This document shows, one piece after another, positions 34,762-43,309 of a stretch of DNA of 64,000 nt. Source of the stretch: JAFGPS01 sp964628465 (GTDB taxonomy: Bacteria > Planctomycetota > Phycisphaerae > Sedimentisphaerales > Anaerobacaceae). The notes under the pieces were generated by a model. The model ran no database searches and had not been told where the DNA came from. It was given only the letters and a program-made list of their open reading frames with translations. The stretch is from contig CAZVOA010000006.1 in the NCBI GenBank assembly GCA_964628465.1, forward strand, positions 57,869 to 121,868, read 5' to 3'. The translations under genes were made by a program, and so were the position numbers. Numbering within the stretch: the first letter of the stretch is position 1; each line of letters starts with the position of its first letter.

Positions 34762-35439
34762 ATGAAAGTTGAATTACGTAAAATATTATTAAGTGCAATT
34801 ATTGCCGCGGCTATGAATTCTTTCGCGACTGGCCAGGCTAATACACAAACCGAGAATCAGCAGGCGCAGGCAAAGGCTATTGAATCTCAATTGGAAAACA
34901 GGGCAAAAGTCATTAAATATTGTATGGATATACTTTCAACTCCCATCGATATGAATTCAGGCGATGAACAGAAAATAATGGCGGCTTATGAACAGCAGAG
35001 AAAAGCACTATTGACGCTCGGTAACTTGCGTGCTGTGGAAGCCGCTCCTTTGCTTGCAAAAATAATCATTTATAATATTTCGGGAGCTGAATCTCCCAAT
35101 GAAGCTTTCGTAAATACAATGTTCGGATGTGTACCGACTCTTGTCAAAATTGGAAAGCCCGGGGCGGTCGAATGCCTTAGAAGAATTGTCAATTTTACGG
35201 ATGAAGACTGGGGAAATGACATGAATATCACGCTTCTGACTTTGGTTATCATCAGAGTCGAAGGCGAAAAATATACCCGGCTGATTTTTGAAGATTTCAA
35301 AACCAGTCTCAAAGATGAAAAGCAAATTAAGAATATTGAAAGAGCGATACCTTATATCGACGCCGCAAGAGATTTGGACGGTATTATAAAAGATGCGTAT
35401 GCCAAACTCAAACAGGAAATACTTACGGCAGAGAAATAA
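34762..35439 (+). CDS. exported HEAT-like helical protein, unknown function
   Basis: 225 residues: signal peptide (about 1-25), a coiled, Gln/Glu-rich stretch (QAQAKAIESQLENRAKVIK), then helical pairs in a HEAT-like pattern (LLTLGNLRAVEAAPLLAKII, CVPTLVKIGKPGAVECLRRIV). Nothing catalytic is visible. Its start lies just after the terminator of the epimerase gene, so it may be transcribed by read-through or from a promoter I do not see. A strong bidirectional terminator follows. Confidence 0.65.
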   Translation: MKVELRKILLSAIIAAAMNSFATGQANTQTENQQAQAKAIESQLENRAKVIKYCMDILSTPIDMNSGDEQKIMAAYEQQRKALLTLGNLRAVEAAPLLAKIIIYNISGAESPNEAFVNTMFGCVPTLVKIGKPGAVECLRRIVNFTDEDWGNDMNITLLTLVIIRVEGEKYTRLIFEDFKTSLKDEKQIKNIERAIPYIDAARDLDGIIKDAYAKLKQEILTAEK

Positions 35440-35490
35440 AAGATTTATAGTACATTATTCACTTCACCTTATTTCAAAGTGTTTAAAAGA

Positions 35491-35530
35491 AAAAAGCACA
35501 ATCCGATAAATACCGGATTGTGCTTTTTTT
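35491..35530. terminator. bidirectional terminator
   Basis: Perfect 16-bp stem including A6 and T6 tracts (35491-35506 with 35515-35530), 8-base loop, between convergent genes. Confidence 0.9.
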
Positions 35531-35549
35531 CAAATCGTTGAAGCTGTAA

Positions 35550-37382
35550 TTAGCCTCTGAAGTACATATATGCAATAAGAATCAGGACGCACAAAAGAAC
35601 CGACAGGACAACGTCAATCGTTGACCAGCTTGAACGTGATTCTTTCTTATGCTCATCAGTTATTGTTCCATATGTAAGGCCGCTGATCTTTTCGTATGAT
35701 GGAGCTTTTGTCAAATAGCTGACAACCACCATTACAATTATACACACAATAAGAATCAGTATGCTATAGTACTGGAAGAACATATTGTTCATAATCCAGA
35801 GGAATGAACCTGTTTCATAAGTTGTGCCAAACAGTTTTACAGGTGTATCTATGCCAAGGCGAACCAGACCCAATGCAAATCCGATAATCAGAGCTGAAAG
35901 GCAGCCTTTAGCGTTAAGTCGTTTCCAGAATACACCCAGGAAGAACACTACAAAAATTGGCGGTGCGAGATATGACTGTACACCCTGCAGATAATCATAA
36001 AGACCTTTACTGCCGCGAATTACAGGAATCCATAGCAAGCCGATGAATACCATGATTGCGGTAGCGACTCTACCAACCCATACAAGCTGATGCTGTGAAG
36101 CATTTGGTTTGAACTTTGAATAGAAGTCTATGGTGAAAAGAGTTGAACATGCGTTGAAAACACCGGCTAAAGAACTCATTAAAGCTGCTAATAGACCAGC
36201 GGTAACTATTCCTTTAACGCCCGCTGGAAGAATATTCATCACTAATAATGGAAATGCCTTTTGTGCCTGATCGCGAATAACATTGCCGTTATCATCAATC
36301 AGTTGTCCTGCGATATCAGCATTAATACCACTCTTGGCTATTGCAAAGCAAATCATACCAGGAATAATGAAGATGAAAACGGGTAAAAGTTTGAAGAATG
36401 AAGCACAAATCGAACCGCGGCGTGCTTCTTTTTCATTTGGTGCACCCAAAGCTCTCTGGACGATATACTGGTCAGTACACCAGTACCACATTCCAATAAT
36501 AGGTGCACAGAATAACATGCCGAGCCATGGATAATTGTCATTAAAGTACCATGCCATTTTGCCGGATTTGGTTATTTCTCCTGCTGCGTTAATTGTTTCG
36601 GTAATATCTTTAACTGGTGCCCATGTAAATTCAATGCCTTTTGGTACCAATGGTTTCCAGAGATTGAACATTTCAGAGCCGCAAATCTCTCTTAACTCTC
36701 CCCAGCCGCCTAATGCTTTGAGACCAAAAATTGTTAGTAAAAGCGAACCAATTACAAGGATAACTGTTTGTATTGCTTCAGTATAAGCTACAGCTCTTAG
36801 ACCGCCAAGCACGGTATAAATACCAGTTAAGACGATTACGAGAATTGAACCCAACCAGAAACTATCTAAGACCATAGAGCCTAATGTTAGTCTCATATTA
36901 GGTAATAGTACTGAAAATACGATTCCACCGGCGAAAATGCCAACCGCGATTTTTGTGATTACGTATGCTATAAGTGAAATCAGTGACAATACCCAGCGTG
37001 AAGTTGGTGAAAAGCGTCTTTCGAGGAACTCAGGCATGGTAAAGACTTTTGAACGCATATAAAATGGAACCATAACCCAGCCTAAAACCAAGAGGCACCA
37101 TGCATGAAGTTCATAGTGTGCCATAGCAACACCATCGGTCGTACCTGAGCCGGCCAAACCAACCAGGTGTTCTGAACCGATGTTAGACGCGAAAATAGAT
37201 GCGCCTACGATAAACCAACCGAGATTTCTACCGGCAAGAAAGTAATCATCAGTAGTATCTTTACTCTTCTTAATGACCCACCATGCAAGGCCGAAAAGAA
37301 TTGTAAAGTAACCTATAATGAATACCCAGTCCAGTGTGACGAACTTACCTTCCCCTTGTGCAAGAATTCCAAATACATCCAT
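35550..37382 (-). CDS. sodium/solute symporter (SSS/SGLT family), probably for sugars
   Basis: 610 residues, about 14 transmembrane helices, SGLT-like architecture with a long hydrophilic loop in the middle (about 230-280). Signatures: DYFLAGRNLGWFIVGASIFASNIGSEH near the N-terminus (the sodium- and substrate-site region of sugar carriers), GGLRAVAYTEAIQT, and a late GLLAALMSSLAGVFNACSTLFTID that bears the second sodium site residues. Divergent from the araBDA operon across a shared intergenic region, so arabinose (or another pentose) is the likely substrate; this is inference from position. Promoter at 37410-37438; AAAGGA ribosome site. Confidence 0.85.
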   Translation of the reverse strand: MDVFGILAQGEGKFVTLDWVFIIGYFTILFGLAWWVIKKSKDTTDDYFLAGRNLGWFIVGASIFASNIGSEHLVGLAGSGTTDGVAMAHYELHAWCLLVLGWVMVPFYMRSKVFTMPEFLERRFSPTSRWVLSLISLIAYVITKIAVGIFAGGIVFSVLLPNMRLTLGSMVLDSFWLGSILVIVLTGIYTVLGGLRAVAYTEAIQTVILVIGSLLLTIFGLKALGGWGELREICGSEMFNLWKPLVPKGIEFTWAPVKDITETINAAGEITKSGKMAWYFNDNYPWLGMLFCAPIIGMWYWCTDQYIVQRALGAPNEKEARRGSICASFFKLLPVFIFIIPGMICFAIAKSGINADIAGQLIDDNGNVIRDQAQKAFPLLVMNILPAGVKGIVTAGLLAALMSSLAGVFNACSTLFTIDFYSKFKPNASQHQLVWVGRVATAIMVFIGLLWIPVIRGSKGLYDYLQGVQSYLAPPIFVVFFLGVFWKRLNAKGCLSALIIGFALGLVRLGIDTPVKLFGTTYETGSFLWIMNNMFFQYYSILILIVCIIVMVVVSYLTKAPSYEKISGLTYGTITDEHKKESRSSWSTIDVVLSVLLCVLILIAYMYFRG

Positions 37383-37409
37383 AAAAGGTCCTTTCCTAAA
37401 ATTCTGGTG

Positions 37410-37438
37410 ATATTACACCAATGTAACAATAAGTACAA
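37410..37438 (-). promoter_or_regulatory. sigma70-type promoter of the symporter gene
   Basis: On the minus strand TTGTAC (37438-37433), 17-base spacer, TAATAT (37415-37410). The leader is about 20 bases. The spacer contains TTATTGTT, half of the palindrome in front of araB. Confidence 0.55.
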
Positions 37439-37695
37439 TTTCCGCAAATTTTATTAGTTTTTGTTAATACTTGCAAACAGTTTTACAAAAATGTTCAAAT
37501 ATTTTCATATAAAAGAAGTAATTTGCTATCATGGTCCTAAAAAAAGCTTTTTATCAGGTCTATGAGCAAACAAAAGGCGTTGTCAGGCTCAAAATTAATG
37601 ATTTTTTCGTGAATGTTGGGGAAAATTTGTATTTTTACCAAAATAAAATTTTTGATTGGTTAGTATGAACTTGCCACATATCAAAAAAACGATTA

Positions 37696-37712
37696 TTATT
37701 GTTCGACAATAA
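37696..37712. promoter_or_regulatory. perfect 17-bp palindrome upstream of araB, candidate operator
   Basis: TTATTGT-TCG-ACAATAA ends 18 bases before the araB start codon and just ahead of its ribosome site (AGGAGA). It resembles in general form, but not in spacing, operators of GntR-type arabinose repressors. No regulator gene is in the window. Confidence 0.5.
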
Positions 37713-37730
37713 AATTTGATAGGAGAAGTT

Positions 37731-39404
37731 ATGTCATACACAATAGGTCTTGATTACGGAACAAATTCAGTAAGGTGTTTAATTGTTGATACCTCAAACG
37801 GCCGCGAATTAGGTACATTCATTTACGAATATGAAACAGGCCAAGCCGGGATTATTCTCGATTCGAGCGACCATAACGTAGCTCGCCAAAATCCGGCAGA
37901 CTACCTAAAAGGAATCGAAGTTACTATCGCCGGTGGGATTGCCCAGGCCAAAAAAGCCGAGCCGAAGTTCAATCCAAAAGATATAGTCGGAATTGGTGTG
38001 GATACTACTGGTTCTACTCCTTTGCCGGTCGATAAGAATGGTACTCCTCTGGCGATGCTTGCTGAATATAAGGATAATCCAAATGCTCATGCTTGGTTAT
38101 GGAAAGACCATACGGGTTATGCTGAAGCTGCGGAAATTACCGAATTGGCAAAGAAAAAGCATCCTGAATATCTCGCCAAGTGCGGCGGAACATACTCATC
38201 CGAATGGTTCTTCAGTAAAATACTTCATTGCCTCAGAACCGCACCAGAGGTCTTTGACGCGGCTTATACATGGGTAGAACATGCTGATTGGATTCCCGCG
38301 ATTTTAACTGGAACGGACCATCCAGACAAAATAAAACGCTGCCGTTGTGCCGCTGGCCATAAAGCAATGTTCAATGATTCATGGGGTGGTTATCCTGATG
38401 AAAAGTTCTTAACAAAACTTGATCCCAAACTTGGCAAGTTACGCAAGACATTGGGTGATAAGACGTATGCAATAGATCAGGCCGCTGGCAATCTTACAGA
38501 TAAATGGGCAAGTAAGCTTGGCCTAAAAGCCGGAATTCCAGTTGCGATTGGCGCATTCGATGCGCATCTTGGCGCAGTCGGTTCAGGAATCAAGCCGGGT
38601 ACACTGGTCAAAATCATCGGAACAAGTACATGCGATTTGGTAGTCGCTCCAATGAGTACAAAACTGCCTGATATTCCAGGAATTTGCGGTATAGTCGAAG
38701 GTTCGGTTTTACCTGATTGTTATGGTCTTGAAGCCGGCCAGTCCGCTGTTGGTGACATATTCAACTGGTTTGTAAATTATATCCAGCCGGGCGGCAAAGA
38801 TATTGGCTCGCACGCAGCTCTTACCGAAAAGGCCGCAAAGTTGAAACCGGGTCAATCAGGTTTGCTTGCTCTTGACTGGAACAATGGAAATAGAACAATT
38901 CTCGTTGACCAGAGGCTTACAGGTTTGCTTTTAGGTCAGACACTTCATACCAAACCGGAAGAAATATATCGCGCTTTCATAGAAGCAACCGCTTTCGGTG
39001 CATTAGCTATCATTAATCGTTTTGAGGAATACGGCGTAAAAATCAGCGAGGTAGTAAACTGTGGCGGTATCGCCGAGAAAAACGCTATGGTTATGCAGAT
39101 TTACGCTGATATTACTGGCCGCGAGATGAAAGTTTCTCGCTCGGCACAGACTTGTGCGTTAGGTTCCGCTGTAGCCGCTGCCGTAGTCGGCGGAGCACAT
39201 GCGGATTATGATATAGCGCAGGATGCAATGTGCGGCATAAAAGACATAACTTATAAGCCAATTGCGGAAAATCATGCGGTCTATAAAAAGATTTATGCTC
39301 TTTATAAACAACTTCATGACGCATTGGGTTTAAAACAAGCCCCGGGCAAAATGTATAATATTATGAAAGATTTATTAGATATAAAGGAAGAAGCTAATTC
39401 TTAA
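37731..39404 (+). CDS. araB: ribulokinase
   Basis: 557 residues from the ATG at 37731 (AGGAGA 4 bases upstream; the frame is open five codons further, starting at a TTG). FGGY-family sugar kinase that phosphorylates L-ribulose at C5. N-terminal phosphate motif GLDYGTNSVRCLIVD; GVDTTGSTPLPVD; the substrate loop with LAEYKDNPNAHAWLWKDHT; ATP domain with VKIIGTSTCDLVV, EAGQSAVGDIFNWF and NCGGIAEKNAMVMQIYADI. Length and motifs are those of AraB rather than xylulokinase. First gene of araB-araD-araA. Confidence 0.94.
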   Translation: MSYTIGLDYGTNSVRCLIVDTSNGRELGTFIYEYETGQAGIILDSSDHNVARQNPADYLKGIEVTIAGGIAQAKKAEPKFNPKDIVGIGVDTTGSTPLPVDKNGTPLAMLAEYKDNPNAHAWLWKDHTGYAEAAEITELAKKKHPEYLAKCGGTYSSEWFFSKILHCLRTAPEVFDAAYTWVEHADWIPAILTGTDHPDKIKRCRCAAGHKAMFNDSWGGYPDEKFLTKLDPKLGKLRKTLGDKTYAIDQAAGNLTDKWASKLGLKAGIPVAIGAFDAHLGAVGSGIKPGTLVKIIGTSTCDLVVAPMSTKLPDIPGICGIVEGSVLPDCYGLEAGQSAVGDIFNWFVNYIQPGGKDIGSHAALTEKAAKLKPGQSGLLALDWNNGNRTILVDQRLTGLLLGQTLHTKPEEIYRAFIEATAFGALAIINRFEEYGVKISEVVNCGGIAEKNAMVMQIYADITGREMKVSRSAQTCALGSAVAAAVVGGAHADYDIAQDAMCGIKDITYKPIAENHAVYKKIYALYKQLHDALGLKQAPGKMYNIMKDLLDIKEEANS

Positions 39405-39412
39405 GTGTAACT

Positions 39413-40123
39413 ATGTATAAAAAATTAAAAGAAGCTGTTTGCGAAGCGAATATTGAACTGCAAAGACAGAGATTGATTATTTATAGCTGGGGTAATGTTA
39501 GCGGCATCGACCGTGAAAAAGGTGTTGTTGCAATCAAGCCAAGCGGCGTTGATTACGATAAGCTTACTCCGAAGCAGATTGTTGTTCTTGATTTGGAAGG
39601 AAAAGTTATCGAAGGTGATATGAATCCTTCGTCTGACACGCCGACTCACCTCGAACTGTACCGAAAATTCAAAGAAGTTGGCGGGGTTTGCCATACACAT
39701 TCTACATACGCGACGATATGGGCGCAGGCCTGTATGGATATTCCATGCTTCGGAACTACCGCCGCGGATTATTTCTATGGTGAAATTCCTGTTACAGATG
39801 TAATGGATGAAAAAGCGATAAAAAAAGATTACGAGTTAAATACCGGCAAGGCTATTGTTAAGAGATTCAAAGATATGGATCCTATCCAAATGCCAGCGGT
39901 TCTTGTGGCAAATCACGGTCCTTTCACATGGGGCAAAGACGCAGACGGGGCGGTAGAATCAGCGGTAATTCTGGAGCAGGTCGCAATGATGGCTCTTGGT
40001 ACCGTAACTATTAATCCTAATCCGAATCCAATTAGTAATACACTCTTAGATAAACATTATTTAAGAAAACATGGAAAAAATGCTTATTATGGGCAGAAAG
40101 TAAAGGGTAAAAAAAATGACTAA
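39413..40123 (+). CDS. araD: L-ribulose-5-phosphate 4-epimerase
   Basis: 236 residues. Converts L-ribulose 5-phosphate into D-xylulose 5-phosphate, which enters the pentose phosphate pathway. Class II aldolase/epimerase fold: SWGNVSGID, IKPSGVDYDKL, SSDTPTHLELYRKF, the zinc ligands in GGVCHTHSTYATIWAQA and VANHGPFTWGKDA. It starts 8 bases after araB and overlaps araA by 8 bases, so the three are translated from one mRNA. Confidence 0.94.
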   Translation: MYKKLKEAVCEANIELQRQRLIIYSWGNVSGIDREKGVVAIKPSGVDYDKLTPKQIVVLDLEGKVIEGDMNPSSDTPTHLELYRKFKEVGGVCHTHSTYATIWAQACMDIPCFGTTAADYFYGEIPVTDVMDEKAIKKDYELNTGKAIVKRFKDMDPIQMPAVLVANHGPFTWGKDADGAVESAVILEQVAMMALGTVTINPNPNPISNTLLDKHYLRKHGKNAYYGQKVKGKKND

Positions 40124-41612
40124 ATTAAAAGATTTCGAAGTGTGGTTTATAACTGGAAGCCAGCATTTATATGGCGCTGAAACACTGAAACAGGTTGATG
40201 ATGACTCAAGTAAAATCGCGGATTATTTGAACAAGTCAGCGAAAATTCCATGTACGGTAGTTTTCAAGCCCGTTCTTAAAACGCCTGATGAAATTACAAA
40301 TCTCTGTGTTCAGGCGAATACTTCCCCGAAATGTGTCGGCCTCATTACATGGATGCACACTTTCAGCCCGGCCAAAATGTGGATTGCGGGCCTGAGCATA
40401 CTGAAAAAACCTTTCGTTCACCTGCATACGCAATTTAACCAGGATATTCCCTGGAAAACTATAGACATGGATTTCATGAACCTCAACCAGTCAGCTCACG
40501 GCGGAAGAGAGTTTGGATTTATCTGCAGCAGAATGCGTAAAAACCGCAAAGTCATCGTAGGTCACTGGAAAGATAAAGAAATAGTTGAAAAGCTCGATAT
40601 CTGGATGCGTGCGGCTTGTGCATGGAACGATTGGCAGGGAATGAAAGTTGCGCGTTTCGGTGACAATATGCGTGAAGTCGCGGTCACTGAAGGTGACAAA
40701 GTCGAAGCGCAGAAAAAATTCGGTTATTCCGTCAACGGCTTCGGCGTTGGTGACCTCGTTGCTTTTATCGAGAAAGCCAAATCCGCACAAATCGATGATA
40801 TGATGGAACAATACAAAAAGGCTTACAAGATGAGTCTTTCCAAAGAACAACTCGAAGGCGTTCGCGTATCCGCCAAAATTGAAGTTGGTATGAGAAATTT
40901 CCTCGAACAGGGCGGTTTCAAAGCCTTTACCACAACATTCGAGGATTTGCACGGCCTGCTTCAGCTTCCGGGACTTCCGGTACAGCGCCTGATGGCAGAT
41001 GGATATGGTTTCGGCGCAGAAGGTGACTGGAAAACATCTGCTTTGGTCCGTGCCATGAAAGTTATGGCTTCAGACTTAAAAGGCGGAACATCCTTCATGG
41101 AAGATTATACATATCACCTTAATCCGAAAGGCATGAAAGTTCTCGGAGCGCATATGCTTGAAGTATGTCCTTCAATTGCAAGCGGCAAACCTGCTCTTGA
41201 AGTTCATCCGCTCGGTATCGGCGGGAAAAATGACCCGCCAAGACTGGTCTTCAACGTTCCACAGGGCGACGGCGTAAACGTTTCCGTTATGGATATGGGC
41301 AACAGATTCAGAATGCTCATCAATCCATGCAAGGTAGTCGATCCTGACGAAGACTTACCGAAATTACCGGTAGCAAGAGTTGTCTGGCAGCCTGAACCGA
41401 ATCTGAAGGTAGCCGCGGGCGCCTGGATTCTCGGCGGCGGCGCTCATCATACCGGTTTCAGTATGGCTCTGAATGCTGAACATATGGTAGATTTCGCTGA
41501 AATGGCAGATATCGAATACCTTACAATTGATAAAGATACAACGATTTCTGAGTTCAAAAAAGATATCCGCGTAAACGAAATCTATTATATGCTCAAGAAC
41601 GGGCTTGTCTAA
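40116..41612 (+). CDS. araA: L-arabinose isomerase
   Basis: 498 residues, the standard length. Interconverts L-arabinose and L-ribulose. N-terminal FEVWFITGSQHLYG, then LITWMHTFSPAKMWIAGL, the active-site region TTTFEDLHGLLQLPGLPVQRLMADGYGFGAEGDWKT with the conserved Glu residues, and YTYHLNPKGMKVLGAHMLEVCPS; the late GGGAHHTGFSMA contains metal-binding His. RBS AAAGGG within the end of araD. No clear terminator follows; only a weak CCTG/CAGG hairpin at about 41625. Confidence 0.95.
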   Translation: MTKLKDFEVWFITGSQHLYGAETLKQVDDDSSKIADYLNKSAKIPCTVVFKPVLKTPDEITNLCVQANTSPKCVGLITWMHTFSPAKMWIAGLSILKKPFVHLHTQFNQDIPWKTIDMDFMNLNQSAHGGREFGFICSRMRKNRKVIVGHWKDKEIVEKLDIWMRAACAWNDWQGMKVARFGDNMREVAVTEGDKVEAQKKFGYSVNGFGVGDLVAFIEKAKSAQIDDMMEQYKKAYKMSLSKEQLEGVRVSAKIEVGMRNFLEQGGFKAFTTTFEDLHGLLQLPGLPVQRLMADGYGFGAEGDWKTSALVRAMKVMASDLKGGTSFMEDYTYHLNPKGMKVLGAHMLEVCPSIASGKPALEVHPLGIGGKNDPPRLVFNVPQGDGVNVSVMDMGNRFRMLINPCKVVDPDEDLPKLPVARVVWQPEPNLKVAAGAWILGGGAHHTGFSMALNAEHMVDFAEMADIEYLTIDKDTTISEFKKDIRVNEIYYMLKNGLV

Positions 41613-41760
41613 AACCAAGAAAACAGCCTGAAAATGCAGGTTCTTATGTAATTTTTAAGATTTAGCAAAATTTTTCTGGACATAATTGGAAAAATGGGCT
41701 AATATAACGGGCTTGTTAAAAATAAGATTTAAGGTTAACGTAATTTTGAGGTAACTCATT

Positions 41761-41994
41761 ATGGCACATAAAAAAGGACAAGGTTCTACAAGGAACGGTA
41801 GAGACAGTAATTCTCAGTATAGAGGCATTAAATTATTCGGCGGCCAAACAGCGACCCCGGGTTCGATTATTGTACGTCAATGCGGAACGAAGTTCTTCGC
41901 CGGTAACAACGTAAAAATGGGCAGAGACTATACACTGTTTGCGGTTGCAGATGGCATAGTGGAGTTTAACGGCCGTAAAGTACACGTTGTTTAA
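41761..41994 (+). CDS. rpmA: 50S ribosomal protein L27
   Basis: 77 residues. The N-terminus MAHKKGQGSTRNGRDSN is the L27 tail that reaches the peptidyl-transferase centre; then GIKLFGGQTATPGSIIVRQ and the end FNGRKVHVV. It is a few residues shorter at the C-terminus than many L27 proteins. The usual rplU partner is not upstream (araA is there), whereas obg follows as in many bacteria. RBS GAGGT. Confidence 0.95.
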   Translation: MAHKKGQGSTRNGRDSNSQYRGIKLFGGQTATPGSIIVRQCGTKFFAGNNVKMGRDYTLFAVADGIVEFNGRKVHVV

Positions 41995-42020
41995 GTAGTA
42001 TAATAATATTGTACAATTAC

Positions 42021-42042
42021 AGGATGGTCTCCGGGCCATCCT
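42021..42042 (+). terminator. terminator between rpmA and obg
   Basis: AGGATGG/CCATCCT stem with an 8-base loop, followed by T7. The T run abuts the obg start codon, so the hairpin can also cover the start region. Confidence 0.8.
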
Positions 42043-42049
42043 TTTTTTT

Positions 42050-43069
42050 ATGTTTATTGATCAGGCACAAATCTGGATTAAAGCGGGCGACGGCGGGCAC
42101 GGCTGTGTGAGCTTCCGACGCGAAAAGTTCATACCCAAAGGCGGCCCGGACGGCGGCGATGGCGGAAAAGGCGGAGACGTCTTTTTCGAAGCTGTCGATA
42201 ATGTTGATACACTTCTTGATTTCGCGGGCAGACACCATTGGAGAGCTGGTAACGGCCTGCCGGGCGAGGGATGCCTTAGGCAGGGTAAAGACGGAGACGA
42301 CATCATTATAAAAGTTCCACCCGGAACGCTGATTTATGATACTGATATAGATGTAATGCTCAAGGACCTTAACGAAGTTGGGATGAAGGTTTGTGTTTGC
42401 CACGGCGGTAAAGGCGGAAGAGGGAACAAAACTTATGCAACTTCAACAAACCAATCGCCGCGATATGCTACACAAGGTCAGCCCGGCCAGGAAAGAAATA
42501 TCAAGCTTGAACTGAAACTCATTGCGGATGTTGGACTTGTCGGTTTGCCAAACGCTGGAAAAAGCACGCTTGTGTCACGCTGTTCACAAGCAAGACCGAA
42601 AATTGCCGACTACCCATTTACGACACTCGAACCTGTTCTTGGGATTGTCGAACTGAGTGACTTCAGGAGATATGTTTTGGCAGACTTGCCGGGACTTATA
42701 GAAGGCGCAAGCGAAGGCTCAGGCTTGGGACATGATTTCCTGAAACACATCGAGCGCACAAAAATCATCGCGCACATTATTGACATCATGCCTGTTGACG
42801 GTTCCGATCCTTTTGAGAATTACAAAACCATACGAGCAGAGTTGGATAAATACAGTGCCGCTCTCGCACAAAAATCAGAAGTCATTATCGCCAATAAAAC
42901 AGATCTTGATTCTGATGGAACAGCCTTAAAGAAACTCGAAGAAAAACTCCAGCAGCCGATTCATCCAATCTCCGCCGTCACCGGCTCCGGCATAAAAGAA
43001 TTAGCCGAACTACTCTGGCAAAAAATAAAAGAACTAAAAACCACAACACAAGACACACCAAGATACTAA
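42050..43069 (+). CDS. obg: Obg family GTPase (CgtA/ObgE)
   Basis: 339 residues. Cytoplasmic GTPase for large-subunit assembly and stringent signalling. N-terminal glycine-rich Obg fold (about 1-158): IKAGDGGHGCVSFRREKFIP, GGDGGKGGDVFF, GRHHWRAGNGLPGEG, GGKGGRGNKTYATSTNQ. G domain: G1 GLPNAGKST, G2 YPFTTLEPVLG, G3 DLPGLIEGA, G4 NKTD, G5 SAVTG. There is no OCT domain. The ATG follows directly on the T run of a terminator hairpin and no Shine-Dalgarno is present, so expression probably depends on partial read-through from rpmA. Confidence 0.93.
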   Translation: MFIDQAQIWIKAGDGGHGCVSFRREKFIPKGGPDGGDGGKGGDVFFEAVDNVDTLLDFAGRHHWRAGNGLPGEGCLRQGKDGDDIIIKVPPGTLIYDTDIDVMLKDLNEVGMKVCVCHGGKGGRGNKTYATSTNQSPRYATQGQPGQERNIKLELKLIADVGLVGLPNAGKSTLVSRCSQARPKIADYPFTTLEPVLGIVELSDFRRYVLADLPGLIEGASEGSGLGHDFLKHIERTKIIAHIIDIMPVDGSDPFENYKTIRAELDKYSAALAQKSEVIIANKTDLDSDGTALKKLEEKLQQPIHPISAVTGSGIKELAELLWQKIKELKTTTQDTPRY

Positions 43070-43090
43070 AAGCATCAACTATTTTTAATT

Positions 43091-43162
43091 GTAATGTTGA
43101 GAGAAGCGAAACATCTGGCTTGCGAATTTAAAAGAGATTTTTCGCTCCGTTCAGAATGACAA
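43091..43162. repeat. imperfect inverted-repeat element
   Basis: GTTGAGAGAAGCGAAACATC at the left and a reverse copy at the right (on the minus strand TCATTCTGAACGGAGCGAAA then AATCT) share TGA-n4-AGCGAAA-n-ATCT. Sequences of this form are familiar dispersed intergenic repeats in several phyla. It separates obg from the KAP/Gp37 pair. Only one copy is in the window. Confidence 0.5.
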
Positions 43163-43309
43163 TATAGTATTTTGTTAAAAACTCACAATTATTCCTATCT
43201 ATCATATTTTCCTCTAAAAAAATCTTTTAAGTTCTGGAATATCACTATATAATATTAGAGTACTTTGAATAGACAACTTGAGGAATAAAGTTTTTTACAA
43301 GAGGAAAAT

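Larger units (their letters stand above)
37383..37730. other. 348-bp divergent control region of symporter and ara operon
   Basis: Holds the symporter promoter (37410-37438) and the candidate operator (37696-37712). Between them is AT-rich sequence without a gene. Confidence 0.55.

Noticed and set aside
40491..40952. 153-codon minus-strand open frame inside araA
   Set aside because: Antisense shadow of a strongly conserved gene.
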